Shown in pieces: positions 1-6,673 of a stretch of DNA of 8,946 bases. The position numbers and the translations under genes are program-made. Below the pieces are notes generated by a model. That model did no database searches, had not been told where the DNA came from, and saw only the letters and a list, made by a program, of their open reading frames with translations. Source of the DNA: an uncultured Ruminococcus sp. (GTDB taxonomy: Bacteria; Bacillota; Clostridia; Oscillospirales; Acutalibacteraceae); assembly GCA_902767285.1 (NCBI GenBank), contig CACXHC010000198.1:1-8946 (forward strand), written 5' to 3'. How positions within the stretch are numbered: position 1 is the first letter of the stretch; each line of letters begins with the position of its first letter.

Positions 1-33
1 AAAAAGGTTTTCCCAAGAAAGCCAATTTTCAAC
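1..33 (+). repeat. Partial copy (right arm) of hairpin repeat B
   Basis: The first bases, AAAAAGGTTTTCCCAAGAAA, match the right arm of the perfect hairpin at 2259-2294. The following GAAAGCCAATTTT (20-32) is also found, as its reverse complement, at 8767-8779. This is therefore the tail of an intergenic repeat whose left arm lies outside the window. Bases 34-142 that follow contain no gene and only weak AT-rich inverted repeats. Confidence 0.6.
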
Positions 34-142
34 AGCAGCAAAAAGCCCACCGCAAAAGTAATAAAAAAACTACTTTTTAAATGTACGAATATAGTTGAAA
101 TATTGAAAATAAAAAAAAACGAGGTTTAATGTCGAAAACGAC

Positions 143-170
143 TTGAAAAAAACTAAAATTATGAGATAAT
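143..170 (+). promoter_or_regulatory. Sigma-A-type promoter of glmU-prs
   Basis: TTGAAA (143-148) matches the -35 consensus in five of six positions, and GATAAT (165-170) matches the -10 in five of six, with a 16-base spacer. Transcription would start near 177, leaving a leader of about 30 bases before the glmU start. A small palindrome, GTCGAAAACGAC (131-142), abuts the -35 box and could be an operator, but it is short and may be chance. No second promoter is evident before prs. Confidence 0.7.
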
Positions 171-206
171 ATACTTGATACACTTTTCAAGGAGATTCAA
201 AAAGAA

Positions 207-974
207 ATGGAAAACACCAAAATATCAGCGGTTATACTCGCGGGTGGCGAGGGAAAACGCATGAAGTCAAACAAGCCGAAGGCACTTTCGCTCGTGTTGG
301 AGCAACCTATGCTCAAATGGGTACTCGATGCGGTAACGGGTGCCGGAATACAGAATATTTGTGTTCTTACGGGATTTGCAAAAGAGTATATTGAAGAATT
401 TCTGGAAAACTACAATCAAAACAGAATAGTACCTGTTGTGTCAGCTTATCAGGCGGAACGCAAGGGAACGGGTCACGCTGTTATGATGTGCGAAGATTTT
501 CTCAAAAGCAGTTTGGGCGATGTTGTTATTCTCAACGGCGATGCACCTTTCATCGACAGTAAGACCATCAAAGAGAGCTATCTTCTCCACAAGAGCAAGA
601 ATTCATCTGCAACAGTAATATCGGCAAAAGTGAGCGACCCTTTCGGATATGGCAGAATCATTCGTGACGAAAACGGCGATTTTGATAAAATTGTAGAGCA
701 GAAAGACGCAACCGAAGAGCAAGCTCAAGTTAATGAAGTGAACTCAGGCTGTTACTGGTTCGACACAAACGAACTTTTAGGAAGTCTTAATAAACTCACA
801 AACAAAAATGCGAGCGGTGAGTATTATCTTACAGACGTTCCGGCGGTGCTTATCACAAAAGGAAAGACCGTTTGTGCGTATGCCGCCGAAAATTCAAATG
901 TGGTTTTAGGTGCAAATGACCCGACTCAGCTTGAACAGCTCAACGAAATAGCGAAACAGTCTTTAAAGAAATAA
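207..974 (+). CDS. glmU: GlmU-type uridylyltransferase, N-terminal domain only
   Basis: Transfers UMP from UTP to GlcNAc-1-phosphate to make UDP-GlcNAc, the cytoplasmic precursor of peptidoglycan and wall polymers. The family is recognised from the pyrophosphorylase loop LAGGEGKRMKS (residues 11-21) with the PK lysine at 25, QAERKGTGHA (82-91), NGDAP (110-114) with the metal-binding Asp112, FGYGRIIR (146-153), the IVEQKDAT stretch (162-169), NSGCYWF (179-185) and GEYYLTD (204-210). LGANDPTQL (234-242) resembles the end of the GlmU uridylyltransferase domain. At 255 residues it is about half the usual 450-460, and the left-handed beta-helix acetyltransferase domain is missing. The 61 bases to prs are too short to hold a remnant of it. 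The ATG at 207 has GGAG at 191-194, a spacing of 12. The KALS sequence replaces the KVLH usual after the PK lysine. The fold is secure; GlcNAc-1-P as substrate is inferred from motifs and from the conserved glmU-prs order. Confidence 0.88.
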   Translation: MENTKISAVILAGGEGKRMKSNKPKALSLVLEQPMLKWVLDAVTGAGIQNICVLTGFAKEYIEEFLENYNQNRIVPVVSAYQAERKGTGHAVMMCEDFLKSSLGDVVILNGDAPFIDSKTIKESYLLHKSKNSSATVISAKVSDPFGYGRIIRDENGDFDKIVEQKDATEEQAQVNEVNSGCYWFDTNELLGSLNKLTNKNASGEYYLTDVPAVLITKGKTVCAYAAENSNVVLGANDPTQLEQLNEIAKQSLKK

Positions 975-976
975 AT

Positions 977-996
977 CTCCGCATAACAAGGCGGAG
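977..996 (+). other. Short GC hairpin between glmU and prs
   Basis: CTCCGC (977-982) and GCGGAG (991-996) form a 6-bp stem around an 8-base loop, starting two bases after the glmU stop. No run of T follows, so it does not look like an intrinsic terminator. It may protect or process the message between the two genes, or simply slow degradation from the 3' end. Read-through to prs is expected. Confidence 0.45.
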
Positions 997-1035
997 TAAA
1001 ATTGATTATAAATAAATCGTAAAGGAGATTTTATT

Positions 1036-1998
1036 ATGAATTTTCATGGTAAAGACATCAAGATTTTTGCAGGTAACGCAAGTAAAAAAGTTGCTGAATC
1101 GATAGCCGAAAACCTCAGTCTTAAAACAGGTGCTTCCGTAGTTAAAAAGTTTTCAGACGGTGAAATATCGGTATCGCTCAACGAATCTGTAAGAGGTTCA
1201 GACTGCTTTATTGTTCAATCGACGTGTGCCCCCGTAAACGACAATCTTATGGAAATCCTCATCATGATTGACGCTATGAAGCGTGCATCTGCGGCGAGCA
1301 TCACAGTTGTTATGCCCTACTATGGCTACGCAAGACAAGACAGAAAAGCAAAGGCAAGAGATCCGATAACAGCAAAACTTTGTGCTGATCTTATTACATC
1401 TGCCGGAGCAGACAGAGTTCTTACAATGGATCTTCACGCAAACCAGATTCAGGGATTTTTCAACATTCCCGTAGATCACCTTTACGGTGCAGGACTTCTC
1501 GCCGACCACATGAAATCAAAAATCGGTGACAACGCTAATGAATGGATAGTTGTTTCGCCCGATTTAGGTTCTGTTACTCGTTCAAGAAATTTTGCAGAAA
1601 AAATCGGAACAGGTCTTGCGATCATCGACAAAAGACGCCCCGAACCGAATGTATCGGAAGTTATGAACATAATCGGTGACGCAAAAGGCAAAAAAGTAAT
1701 TCTCGTTGACGATATGATTGACACAGCCGGTACTCTCTGCAACGCCGCAAACGCAATTGTCGAAAGAGGCGGTGCAACTGAAGTTTACGCTTGTGCAACT
1801 CACGCTGTTCTTTCGGGCGACGCTATCAAGAACATCAAAAACAGCGTTATAAAAGAGCTTGTTCTTCTTGATACAATCCCCGTTCCTCCTGAAAAAATGC
1901 TTGATAACTTTACCATTCTTTCTGTTGGCGAGCTGTTTGCTAATGCCATCAAGAGAATTTATGAGGACGAACCCGTTTCTCCGCTTTACACCAAGTAA
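1036..1998 (+). CDS. prs: Ribose-phosphate pyrophosphokinase (PRPP synthetase)
   Basis: Makes 5-phosphoribosyl 1-pyrophosphate from ribose 5-phosphate and ATP in the cytoplasm, feeding purine, pyrimidine, NAD, histidine and tryptophan synthesis. The 320-residue length is normal for class I enzymes. Visible signatures are FSDGE (39-43), PYYGYARQDRK (94-104) at the ATP site, the PRPP synthetase signature DLHANQIQGFF (132-142), SPDLGSVTR (174-182), the flexible catalytic-loop region DKRRPEPN (198-205), and the PRPP-binding loop VDDMIDTAGT (224-233). AAAGGAG at 1021-1027 sits 8 bases before the ATG and fixes the start. It lies 61 bases behind the uridylyltransferase and probably shares its promoter at 143-170, as in the Bacillus gcaD-prs pair. 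No key residue appears to be missing. Confidence 0.98.
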   Translation: MNFHGKDIKIFAGNASKKVAESIAENLSLKTGASVVKKFSDGEISVSLNESVRGSDCFIVQSTCAPVNDNLMEILIMIDAMKRASAASITVVMPYYGYARQDRKAKARDPITAKLCADLITSAGADRVLTMDLHANQIQGFFNIPVDHLYGAGLLADHMKSKIGDNANEWIVVSPDLGSVTRSRNFAEKIGTGLAIIDKRRPEPNVSEVMNIIGDAKGKKVILVDDMIDTAGTLCNAANAIVERGGATEVYACATHAVLSGDAIKNIKNSVIKELVLLDTIPVPPEKMLDNFTILSVGELFANAIKRIYEDEPVSPLYTK

Positions 1999-2027
1999 TC
2001 AAAATAAAATAAAAATATTTTTTATTA

Positions 2028-2070
2028 GGGGTGGACATTCTGTGTTCACCCCAAATCCCTTCTTTTTTTT
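2028..2070 (+). terminator. Probable intrinsic terminator of glmU-prs
   Basis: A 10-bp stem (GGGGTGGACA at 2028-2037 with TGTTCACCCC at 2043-2052, one G-U pair) closes a 5-base loop 29 bases after the prs stop. The T-run (T8 at 2063-2070) starts about 10 bases after the stem rather than directly after it, so termination may be imperfect. A second T8 run occurs in the adjacent repeat at 2077-2084. The long gene-free gap behind it fits an operon end. Confidence 0.6.
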
Positions 2071-2071
2071 C

Positions 2072-2164
2072 TCTTCTTTTTTTTGAAAAAAAAAGAAGCA
2101 AAAAAAACTTTTACTATATTAATTTTATGTGTTTCAACAAACATTCTGTATTTTGTAGTAAACA
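2072..2164 (+). repeat. Intergenic repeat A, copy 1
   Basis: It opens with a palindrome in which CTTC plus T8 (2073-2084) mirrors A8 plus GAAG (2087-2098), followed by GCAAAAAAAACTTTTACTAT and an AT-rich tail. The same 93-base unit recurs at 2322-2414 with four mismatches, and its first ~58 bases recur at 8859 onward. All three copies have the same orientation. It contains no open reading frame of note. It is an unnamed dispersed repeat, possibly MITE- or REP-like; no flanking target duplication was recognised. Confidence 0.75.
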
Positions 2165-2217
2165 TTATTCCGCAGATGTAAGTTTATGCACATAAAAAGC
2201 TAAAGTGCGAATTGGAT

Positions 2218-2232
2218 GCAGGCACCGCCTGC
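2218..2232 (+). repeat. Small GC palindrome GCAGGC-ACC-GCCTGC
   Basis: A perfect 6-bp stem with a 3-base loop lies 3 bases before the CAATTAAAG boundary of repeat B. It stands out from AT-rich surroundings. From memory, similar 'GTAG + palindromic GC' units occur between genes in Oscillospiraceae; this is not checked here. The rest of 2165-2217 shows nothing recognisable. Confidence 0.4.
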
Positions 2233-2234
2233 TA

Positions 2235-2294
2235 CAATTAAAGTTTTTTGGAAAGGGTTTGGGAAAACCTTTTTTTCAAAAAAGGTTTTCCCAA
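2235..2294 (+). repeat. Intergenic hairpin repeat B, complete copy
   Basis: It starts with the shared boundary CAATTAAAGTTTTTTGG (2235-2251). It then forms a long near-perfect hairpin: TTGGGAAAACC plus T7 (2259-2276) against A6-7 plus GGTTTTCCCAA (2278-2294). An alternative short hairpin, GGTTT (2256-2260) with AAACC (2265-2269), is directly followed by T7 (2270-2276) and has the form of an intrinsic terminator on the + strand. The short and long structures share the 2265-2269 segment and exclude each other. A diverged copy lies in opposite orientation at 8692-8761. Whether it acts as a terminator or is only a repeat is unknown. Confidence 0.7.
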
Positions 2295-2321
2295 GAAAAA
2301 TTTCCGATAGTTTTATTTTTA

Positions 2322-2414
2322 TCTTCTTTTTTTTGAAAAAAAAAGAAGCAAAAAAAACTTTTACTATATAAATTTTATGTGTTTCAATGAACATTCTGTA
2401 TTATGTAGTAAACA
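2322..2414 (+). repeat. Intergenic repeat A, copy 2
   Basis: This is the second full copy of the 93-base repeat at 2072-2164, displaced by exactly 250 bases with no gaps and four mismatches. Its tail runs into the boundary motif of element C (CAATTAAAG at 2413-2421). The A-rich stretch with TATATAAAT at 2366-2373 resembles a -10 region, but no -35 box sits at a proper distance, so it is not annotated as a promoter. Confidence 0.75.
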
Positions 2415-2505
2415 ATTAAAGTTTTTGCCCCGCTTTTTTCAAAAAGCGGGCAGGGGTTCCAAGGGGACGGAGTCCCCTTGGTGGGGTTTTAGGGGCGAAG
2501 CCCCT
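2413..2505 (+). repeat. GC-rich three-hairpin repeat C upstream of pth
   Basis: It begins with CAATTAAAGTTTTTG (2413-2427), the same boundary as repeat B. Three consecutive stem-loops follow. The first is CCCGCTTTTT (2429-2438) with AAAAAGCGGG (2441-2450). The second is CCAAGGGGAC (2459-2468) with GTCCCCTTGG (2472-2481) around a GGA loop, a perfect 10-bp stem. The third is AGGGGC (2491-2496) with GCCCCT (2500-2505) around GAA. Such GGGGACGGAGTCCCC and GGGGCGAAGCCCC units resemble interspersed elements I recall from Firmicutes genomes, unverified. Its end lies 6 bases before the pth ribosome binding site, so it would be part of the pth leader if transcription starts upstream. Confidence 0.7.
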
Positions 2506-2511
2506 AACATC

Positions 2512-2520
2512 AGGAAGGAG
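2512..2520 (+). promoter_or_regulatory. Ribosome binding site of pth
   Basis: AGGAAGGAG ends 5 bases before the ATG at 2526. This strong site supports that start even though it adds about 11 residues in front of the usual Pth N-terminus. No convincing promoter was found between 2053 and 2511, so the transcription start of pth is unresolved. Confidence 0.7.
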
Positions 2521-2525
2521 ATAAG

Positions 2526-3119
2526 ATGTTTATAAAAAAAAGCAGTCTGTCGGGAGGATACCAATATATAATTGCCGGTTTGGGAAATCCTGACAAAAAA
2601 TATGAGAACACTCGCCACAACTCGGGATTTATGGCTGTTGACGCTATCGCCGAAAAATATGGTGTAGACTTAAAAAAACTAAAATACAAATCATACTGTG
2701 ACTCAATAACAATAGAAGATAAAAAAGTTCTTCTTATGAAACCTATGACATACATGAATAATTCGGGTCAAGCTTTAGTTGAAGCGATGAATTTCTACAA
2801 AATCCCCCCCGAAAGGTGTGTTATAATATTTGATGATATTTCTCTTGATGTGGGGAAAATGCGTATTCGCCAAAAAGGTAGTGACGGCGGTCAAAAAGGT
2901 ATGAGGAGCATAATTTATCTCAGTGGGAGCGACCAGTTTCCACGAATAAAAATTGGTGTCGGCAAAAAGCCCGATGAGTGGGATCTCGCAGACTGGGTTC
3001 TCTCCAAATTCTCCGCCGATGAACTGAAAATTATCGCCGATGTAGATAAAAATGCTATCGAGGCGGCTGAACTCATCGTTTGCGGAGATATTACCAAGGC
3101 TATGAATAAATTTAATTGA
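2526..3119 (+). CDS. pth: Peptidyl-tRNA hydrolase
   Basis: Cleaves the ester bond of peptidyl-tRNAs that drop off ribosomes, recycling tRNA in the cytoplasm. The 197 residues are close to the family norm. Seen: GLGNPDKKYENTRHNSGF (18-35) with Asn21 and the catalytic His31; KPMTYMNNSG (72-81) with Asn78 at the position of E. coli Asn68; FDDISLDVG (102-110) with Asp103 at the position of E. coli Asp93; and FPRIKIGVGKK (138-148). The usual GGHNG loop reads GGQKG (121-125), so the residues aligned with E. coli His113 and Asn114 are Gln and Lys. The extra N-terminus (MFIKKSSLSGG) is supported by a strong ribosome binding site. mfd follows after 23 bases and is probably cotranscribed, as in the Bacillus spoVC region. 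The gene is separated from prs by 527 bases of repeats, with no ctc gene between. Confidence 0.96.
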   Translation: MFIKKSSLSGGYQYIIAGLGNPDKKYENTRHNSGFMAVDAIAEKYGVDLKKLKYKSYCDSITIEDKKVLLMKPMTYMNNSGQALVEAMNFYKIPPERCVIIFDDISLDVGKMRIRQKGSDGGQKGMRSIIYLSGSDQFPRIKIGVGKKPDEWDLADWVLSKFSADELKIIADVDKNAIEAAELIVCGDITKAMNKFN

Positions 3120-3128
3120 ATAGATTTT

Positions 3129-3136
3129 GAAAGGTG
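3129..3136 (+). promoter_or_regulatory. Ribosome binding site deciding the mfd start
   Basis: GAAAGGTG matches the 16S anti-Shine-Dalgarno and stands 8 bases (counted from the last G of AAAGG) before the ATG at 3143. The in-frame GTG at 3134 lies inside this site and has no ribosome binding site of its own at a proper distance, so ATG 3143 is preferred. Confidence 0.7.
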
Positions 3137-3142
3137 CAAAAT

Positions 3143-6100
3143 ATGAGAAAAATCCTAAATCAAATAATTCAACAGTATGATGAGTATAAAAAAATAAGCG
3201 AGTGTTTACCTAAAAATAAGCTCGCAGCTGCTACGGGGCTTACAAACGTTCACAAAGTTAACGTTTTGTCGGCGTTGAGCAGTCAGCTCAACAAAAAAAT
3301 ATTCGTGCTTACAGGCGATGAACAGGAATCTCAACAACTGGCGAATAATTTTGCGTCTTTGGGTATGAAAGCATTCGTTTATCCGCTGAGGGATTTCAAT
3401 TTCAGATTGGTAAACGGACGCTCCAGAGAATACGAACATCAACGACTTATGGTGCTTTCCGCAATCGCCAAAAATGATTATGATGTCATAATATCTACCG
3501 TTGACGCAGCATCACAATACACCATGCCCGAAACTGTTCTCAAAAAATCATCAATGCCAATACAAAGCGGCGGAACTATGGACGTTCAAACGCTTATTGA
3601 TTTTTTGGTGTCGGCAGGTTACGAAAAATGCGATACAGTTGAGGGCGGAGGTCAATTTGCCGTTCGTGGCGGTATTGTCGATTTGTTTATGCCCGATGAA
3701 AAAATGCCCGTCAGAATCGAGTTCTTCGGCGATGAAATCGACACAATAAATTATTTTGATGTCTTTACTCAGAGAAGAACCGACTATATAGAGAAAATTC
3801 ATATCACCGTTTCAACCGAAATTATTGTGAACGATAAATCAGCTCTTGCTGCCGAGATTCGCAAAAAATCATCTGCTCTCAGAGGTAAAAACTCCGGGGC
3901 GGCAAAAGCTATTCTCGAACAGGAAGCGGAGTTTTTGGAAAATGGCAACACCCCCGGAAGTATTGATAAATTTATATCAATGGTATACAAAAAAACTACT
4001 CTGTTTGATTATCTTACTCAAGACAGAGTTTTTATTGCTGTGTCCGAACATACCCGCGTTAAAGAACGCATGAACGGTTTTCTTTGGCAGTTCGGCGAAG
4101 ATATGAAATCTCTTGCCGAAGAAGGCGTTTTGTGCCGTGGTTTTGAGAATTATTCAATCAATTATGATAATATTATAGATATTTTCCGCAAAAGAGGCGT
4201 TCTCTATTTAGATAATTTTACCAGCGGTTCTTATGATACTCCGCTGTCCGAAATGGTGAGTTTTTCTGTAAAAAATCTTTCGCTGTGGGGCGGAAGTACA
4301 AAACTTCTTACCGAAGATATTGAGCCGTATATCCGAGCCAAATACACAACCGTCATTTTGGCAGGTACCGAAAGAGCTTCCGATTCTCTGCGTGGCGAGC
4401 TTATCGAAAAAGGATACAATGTTTCCGAAAGCAAAAATGTCGATTGTCTAAACGAAAAAATTTATGTATTGCCCGGTGCGTTGTCATCGGGTATCGAATA
4501 TCCTCAAAAGAAATTTGCGTTGATTTCTCAAGGGCATATCAGAACAATAAGCAAACGTAAATCCGGTTACCGCAACAAATCAAAACAAATATTCAGTTTG
4601 GCTGAACTCTCCATCGGTGATTACGTTGTTCACGAAACTTACGGCATAGGAAAATTTGACGGCATTCATCAACTCGATGTTCGCGGAATAATCAAAGATT
4701 ATATAAAAATACTTTACGACAAAGGCGAAATGATCTATGTTCCCGTAACAAGTCTTGACCTTGTTACAAAATATATAGGCCCTAAAGAGGACGGAGCCGT
4801 TAAACTCAGCAGACTGTCATCGGGCGATTGGACAAAAGCTAAAGCGAAAGTTAGAAAAGCTACAAAAGATATTGCCGAAGATCTTATAAAACTTTATGCC
4901 GAAAGAATGAAAACTCAAGGATATGCTTTCGGTGCGGACGGCGAGTGGCAAAGAGATTTTGAAGCTAAATTCGAGTACGAAGAAACTGAAGATCAACTCA
5001 GATGTATTGACGAGATAAAAGGCGATATGGAAAAAAGCGTTCCTATGGAACGTCTGCTTTGCGGAGATGTCGGATTCGGCAAAACCGAAGTTGCTTTGCG
5101 AGCCGCTTTCAAGTGCGTATCTGAGTCGAAACAGTGTATACTCCTCGCTCCAACAACTATTCTTGCGTGGCAACATTATCAAACAGTATTACGCCGTTTT
5201 GAGGGATTCCCCGTAAATATAGAACTTCTTTCGAGATTCCGTTCGACAAAGCAGCAGCACGAAATTCTCAAAAAATTAAAAACGGGCGAAATTGATTTCA
5301 TAATCGGCACACATAAGCTCATACAAAAAAATGTTGAATTTCGTGACCCAGGACTCGTTATAATAGATGAAGAACAGCGTTTCGGAGTTGCTCAAAAAGA
5401 GCATTTCAAGCAAAAATTCAAAAATGTTGATATTTTGTCATTGTCGGCAACACCTATCCCCCGCACTCTCAATATGGCTATGAGCGGTTTGCGTGATATG
5501 TCGGTTATTGAAGAAGCTCCGCTCGACCGCAAGCCTGTTCAAACTTACGTTTTGGCTCATGACAGTACAGTCATCACAGAGGCAATCAGGCGAGAACTCC
5601 GCCGAGGCGGTCAGGTGTTCTATCTCTACAACAAAATAGATACGATTACTCATGCGGCGGCTCGCATAAAAAAAGATGTTCCCGAGGCGAATATCGGCAT
5701 AGCTCACGGCAGAATGAACGAGCAGGAACTTTCGGAAATTTGGCGACAAATGCTCGAAGAAGAAATTAACGTTCTTGTTTGCACGACGATTATTGAAACA
5801 GGCGTTGACCTTCCGAATGCCAATACTCTTATTATCGAAAATGCCGACTGCATGGGACTTTCTCAACTGCACCAAATAAGAGGACGTGTAGGAAGGTCAT
5901 CACGAAGGGCATACGCATATTTTACGTTCAATCCACAAAAAGAGCTTTCGGATATTGCCACAAAACGACTGACGGCTATACGAGAATTTACGGAATTTGG
6001 TTCGGGATTCAAAATTGCCATGAGAGATCTTGAACTGCGTGTAGCAGGAAGTATTCTTGGAAGCGACCAGCATGGTCATATTGAAGATGTCGGCTATGAT

Positions 6101-6583
6101 ATGTACATAAGAATGCTCAATGAAGCCATCGCCGAAACTAAGGGCGAGCCTTTGCCGAAACGTCTTAGCGAGTGCGTTATTGATTTGAAGATAAGTGCAT
6201 ATATTCCCGATACTTATATAGAGCATCTCAATCATAGAATTGACGCTTACCGCAGAATCGCCGATATACGCAACCGTGAGGACGCATCGGACGTTATAGA
6301 CGAACTTCTCGACAGATACGGCGACCTTCCTCAAACGGTTATGCGTTTGATAGATGTAATGCTCGTGAAGAATATGGCATCAGCTGAGAAATTCTACGAG
6401 ATAAAGCAGTGCGAGCAAGAGCTCCGCTTTTTTACAAATGATATGGATTCGGACGAGGTAATCCAATTTATAAAAAACACAAAGGGAAATGCAAGAATTG
6501 TCATGAACAAAACAAAGCCGTTTATCGGTGTGCCAATGACAGATGGAGCGACTGTTCTTGATATGCTGAAAAAATTGCTTTGA
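3143..6583 (+). CDS. mfd: Transcription-repair coupling factor Mfd
   Basis: A dsDNA translocase that pushes RNA polymerase off lesions and recruits UvrA to start nucleotide excision repair. At 1146 residues it is full length. The N-terminal UvrB-like module (about 1-350) has a degenerate first P-loop without the GKT lysine, as is normal for Mfd, and the RGGIVDLF motif at 175-182. The CarD-like RNA polymerase interaction domain starts near LSIGDYVVHETYGIGKF (489-505). The helicase motor has Walker A GDVGFGKTE (641-649, Lys647), the DEEQ box (742-745), LSATPIPRT (767-775) and QIRGRVGR (911-918). The translocation motif RDLELRVAG starts at 961, and the C-terminal TRCF domain D7 starts near 1020. 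All core motifs are intact. It is probably cotranscribed with pth. No intrinsic terminator was seen after it; the next gene has its own promoter. Confidence 0.98.
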   Translation: MRKILNQIIQQYDEYKKISECLPKNKLAAATGLTNVHKVNVLSALSSQLNKKIFVLTGDEQESQQLANNFASLGMKAFVYPLRDFNFRLVNGRSREYEHQRLMVLSAIAKNDYDVIISTVDAASQYTMPETVLKKSSMPIQSGGTMDVQTLIDFLVSAGYEKCDTVEGGGQFAVRGGIVDLFMPDEKMPVRIEFFGDEIDTINYFDVFTQRRTDYIEKIHITVSTEIIVNDKSALAAEIRKKSSALRGKNSGAAKAILEQEAEFLENGNTPGSIDKFISMVYKKTTLFDYLTQDRVFIAVSEHTRVKERMNGFLWQFGEDMKSLAEEGVLCRGFENYSINYDNIIDIFRKRGVLYLDNFTSGSYDTPLSEMVSFSVKNLSLWGGSTKLLTEDIEPYIRAKYTTVILAGTERASDSLRGELIEKGYNVSESKNVDCLNEKIYVLPGALSSGIEYPQKKFALISQGHIRTISKRKSGYRNKSKQIFSLAELSIGDYVVHETYGIGKFDGIHQLDVRGIIKDYIKILYDKGEMIYVPVTSLDLVTKYIGPKEDGAVKLSRLSSGDWTKAKAKVRKATKDIAEDLIKLYAERMKTQGYAFGADGEWQRDFEAKFEYEETEDQLRCIDEIKGDMEKSVPMERLLCGDVGFGKTEVALRAAFKCVSESKQCILLAPTTILAWQHYQTVLRRFEGFPVNIELLSRFRSTKQQHEILKKLKTGEIDFIIGTHKLIQKNVEFRDPGLVIIDEEQRFGVAQKEHFKQKFKNVDILSLSATPIPRTLNMAMSGLRDMSVIEEAPLDRKPVQTYVLAHDSTVITEAIRRELRRGGQVFYLYNKIDTITHAAARIKKDVPEANIGIAHGRMNEQELSEIWRQMLEEEINVLVCTTIIETGVDLPNANTLIIENADCMGLSQLHQIRGRVGRSSRRAYAYFTFNPQKELSDIATKRLTAIREFTEFGSGFKIAMRDLELRVAGSILGSDQHGHIEDVGYDMYIRMLNEAIAETKGEPLPKRLSECVIDLKISAYIPDTYIEHLNHRIDAYRRIADIRNREDASDVIDELLDRYGDLPQTVMRLIDVMLVKNMASAEKFYEIKQCEQELRFFTNDMDSDEVIQFIKNTKGNARIVMNKTKPFIGVPMTDGATVLDMLKKLL

Positions 6584-6591
6584 AAAAAGGG

Positions 6592-6620
6592 TTGAAAAAC
6601 ATACAGATATTGTGTATAAT
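6592..6620 (+). promoter_or_regulatory. Strong sigma-A-type promoter of the foldase gene
   Basis: TTGAAA (6592-6597) and a perfect TATAAT (6615-6620) are separated by 17 bases, the optimal spacing. This is the best promoter in the window. It starts 9 bases after the mfd stop and gives a leader of roughly 45 bases before the ATG at 6674. It lets the lipoprotein gene be expressed independently of, and probably more strongly than, pth-mfd. Confidence 0.85.
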
Positions 6621-6673
6621 ATACTCTGAACGTTTTAATTACTCGAAAAAAATCGGGAAAGGAAGAAATTAAC

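Noticed and set aside
54..77. Inverted repeat AAAAGTA/TACTTTT as a terminator of an upstream gene
   Set aside because: The stem is AT-rich with a 10-base loop and no clear T-run after it; likely chance in AT-rich sequence.
2028..2052. Riboswitch or structured leader after prs
   Set aside because: A simple hairpin close to the prs stop, followed by T-rich sequence, is better explained as a terminator; no known riboswitch core was seen.
2333..2372. Possible promoter for pth in repeat A (TTGAAA and TATAAA)
   Set aside because: The spacing between the boxes is 28 bases, far too long, and TTGAAA is part of the palindrome; no alternative -35 fits.
2200..2394. Minus-strand 64-codon frame across the repeats
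   Set aside because: It consists of poly-Lys/Phe codons from the hairpin arms of repeats A and B, with no ribosome binding site; it is a by-product of the palindromes.
2072..2414. CRISPR-like array of repeats
   Set aside because: Only two full A copies 250 bases apart, with no regular spacers or cas genes; the copies are long and AT-rich palindromes.
3134..3142. GTG start for mfd three codons upstream
   Set aside because: The GTG overlaps the Shine-Dalgarno GAAAGGTG, which is correctly spaced for the ATG at 3143; the extra residues add no known Mfd sequence.
5438..5875. 145-codon frame antisense to mfd, and similar antisense frames in prs and the foldase
   Set aside because: They lie fully inside well-supported genes on the other strand, are Cys/Ser/Phe-rich as expected of shadows, and have no ribosome binding sites.
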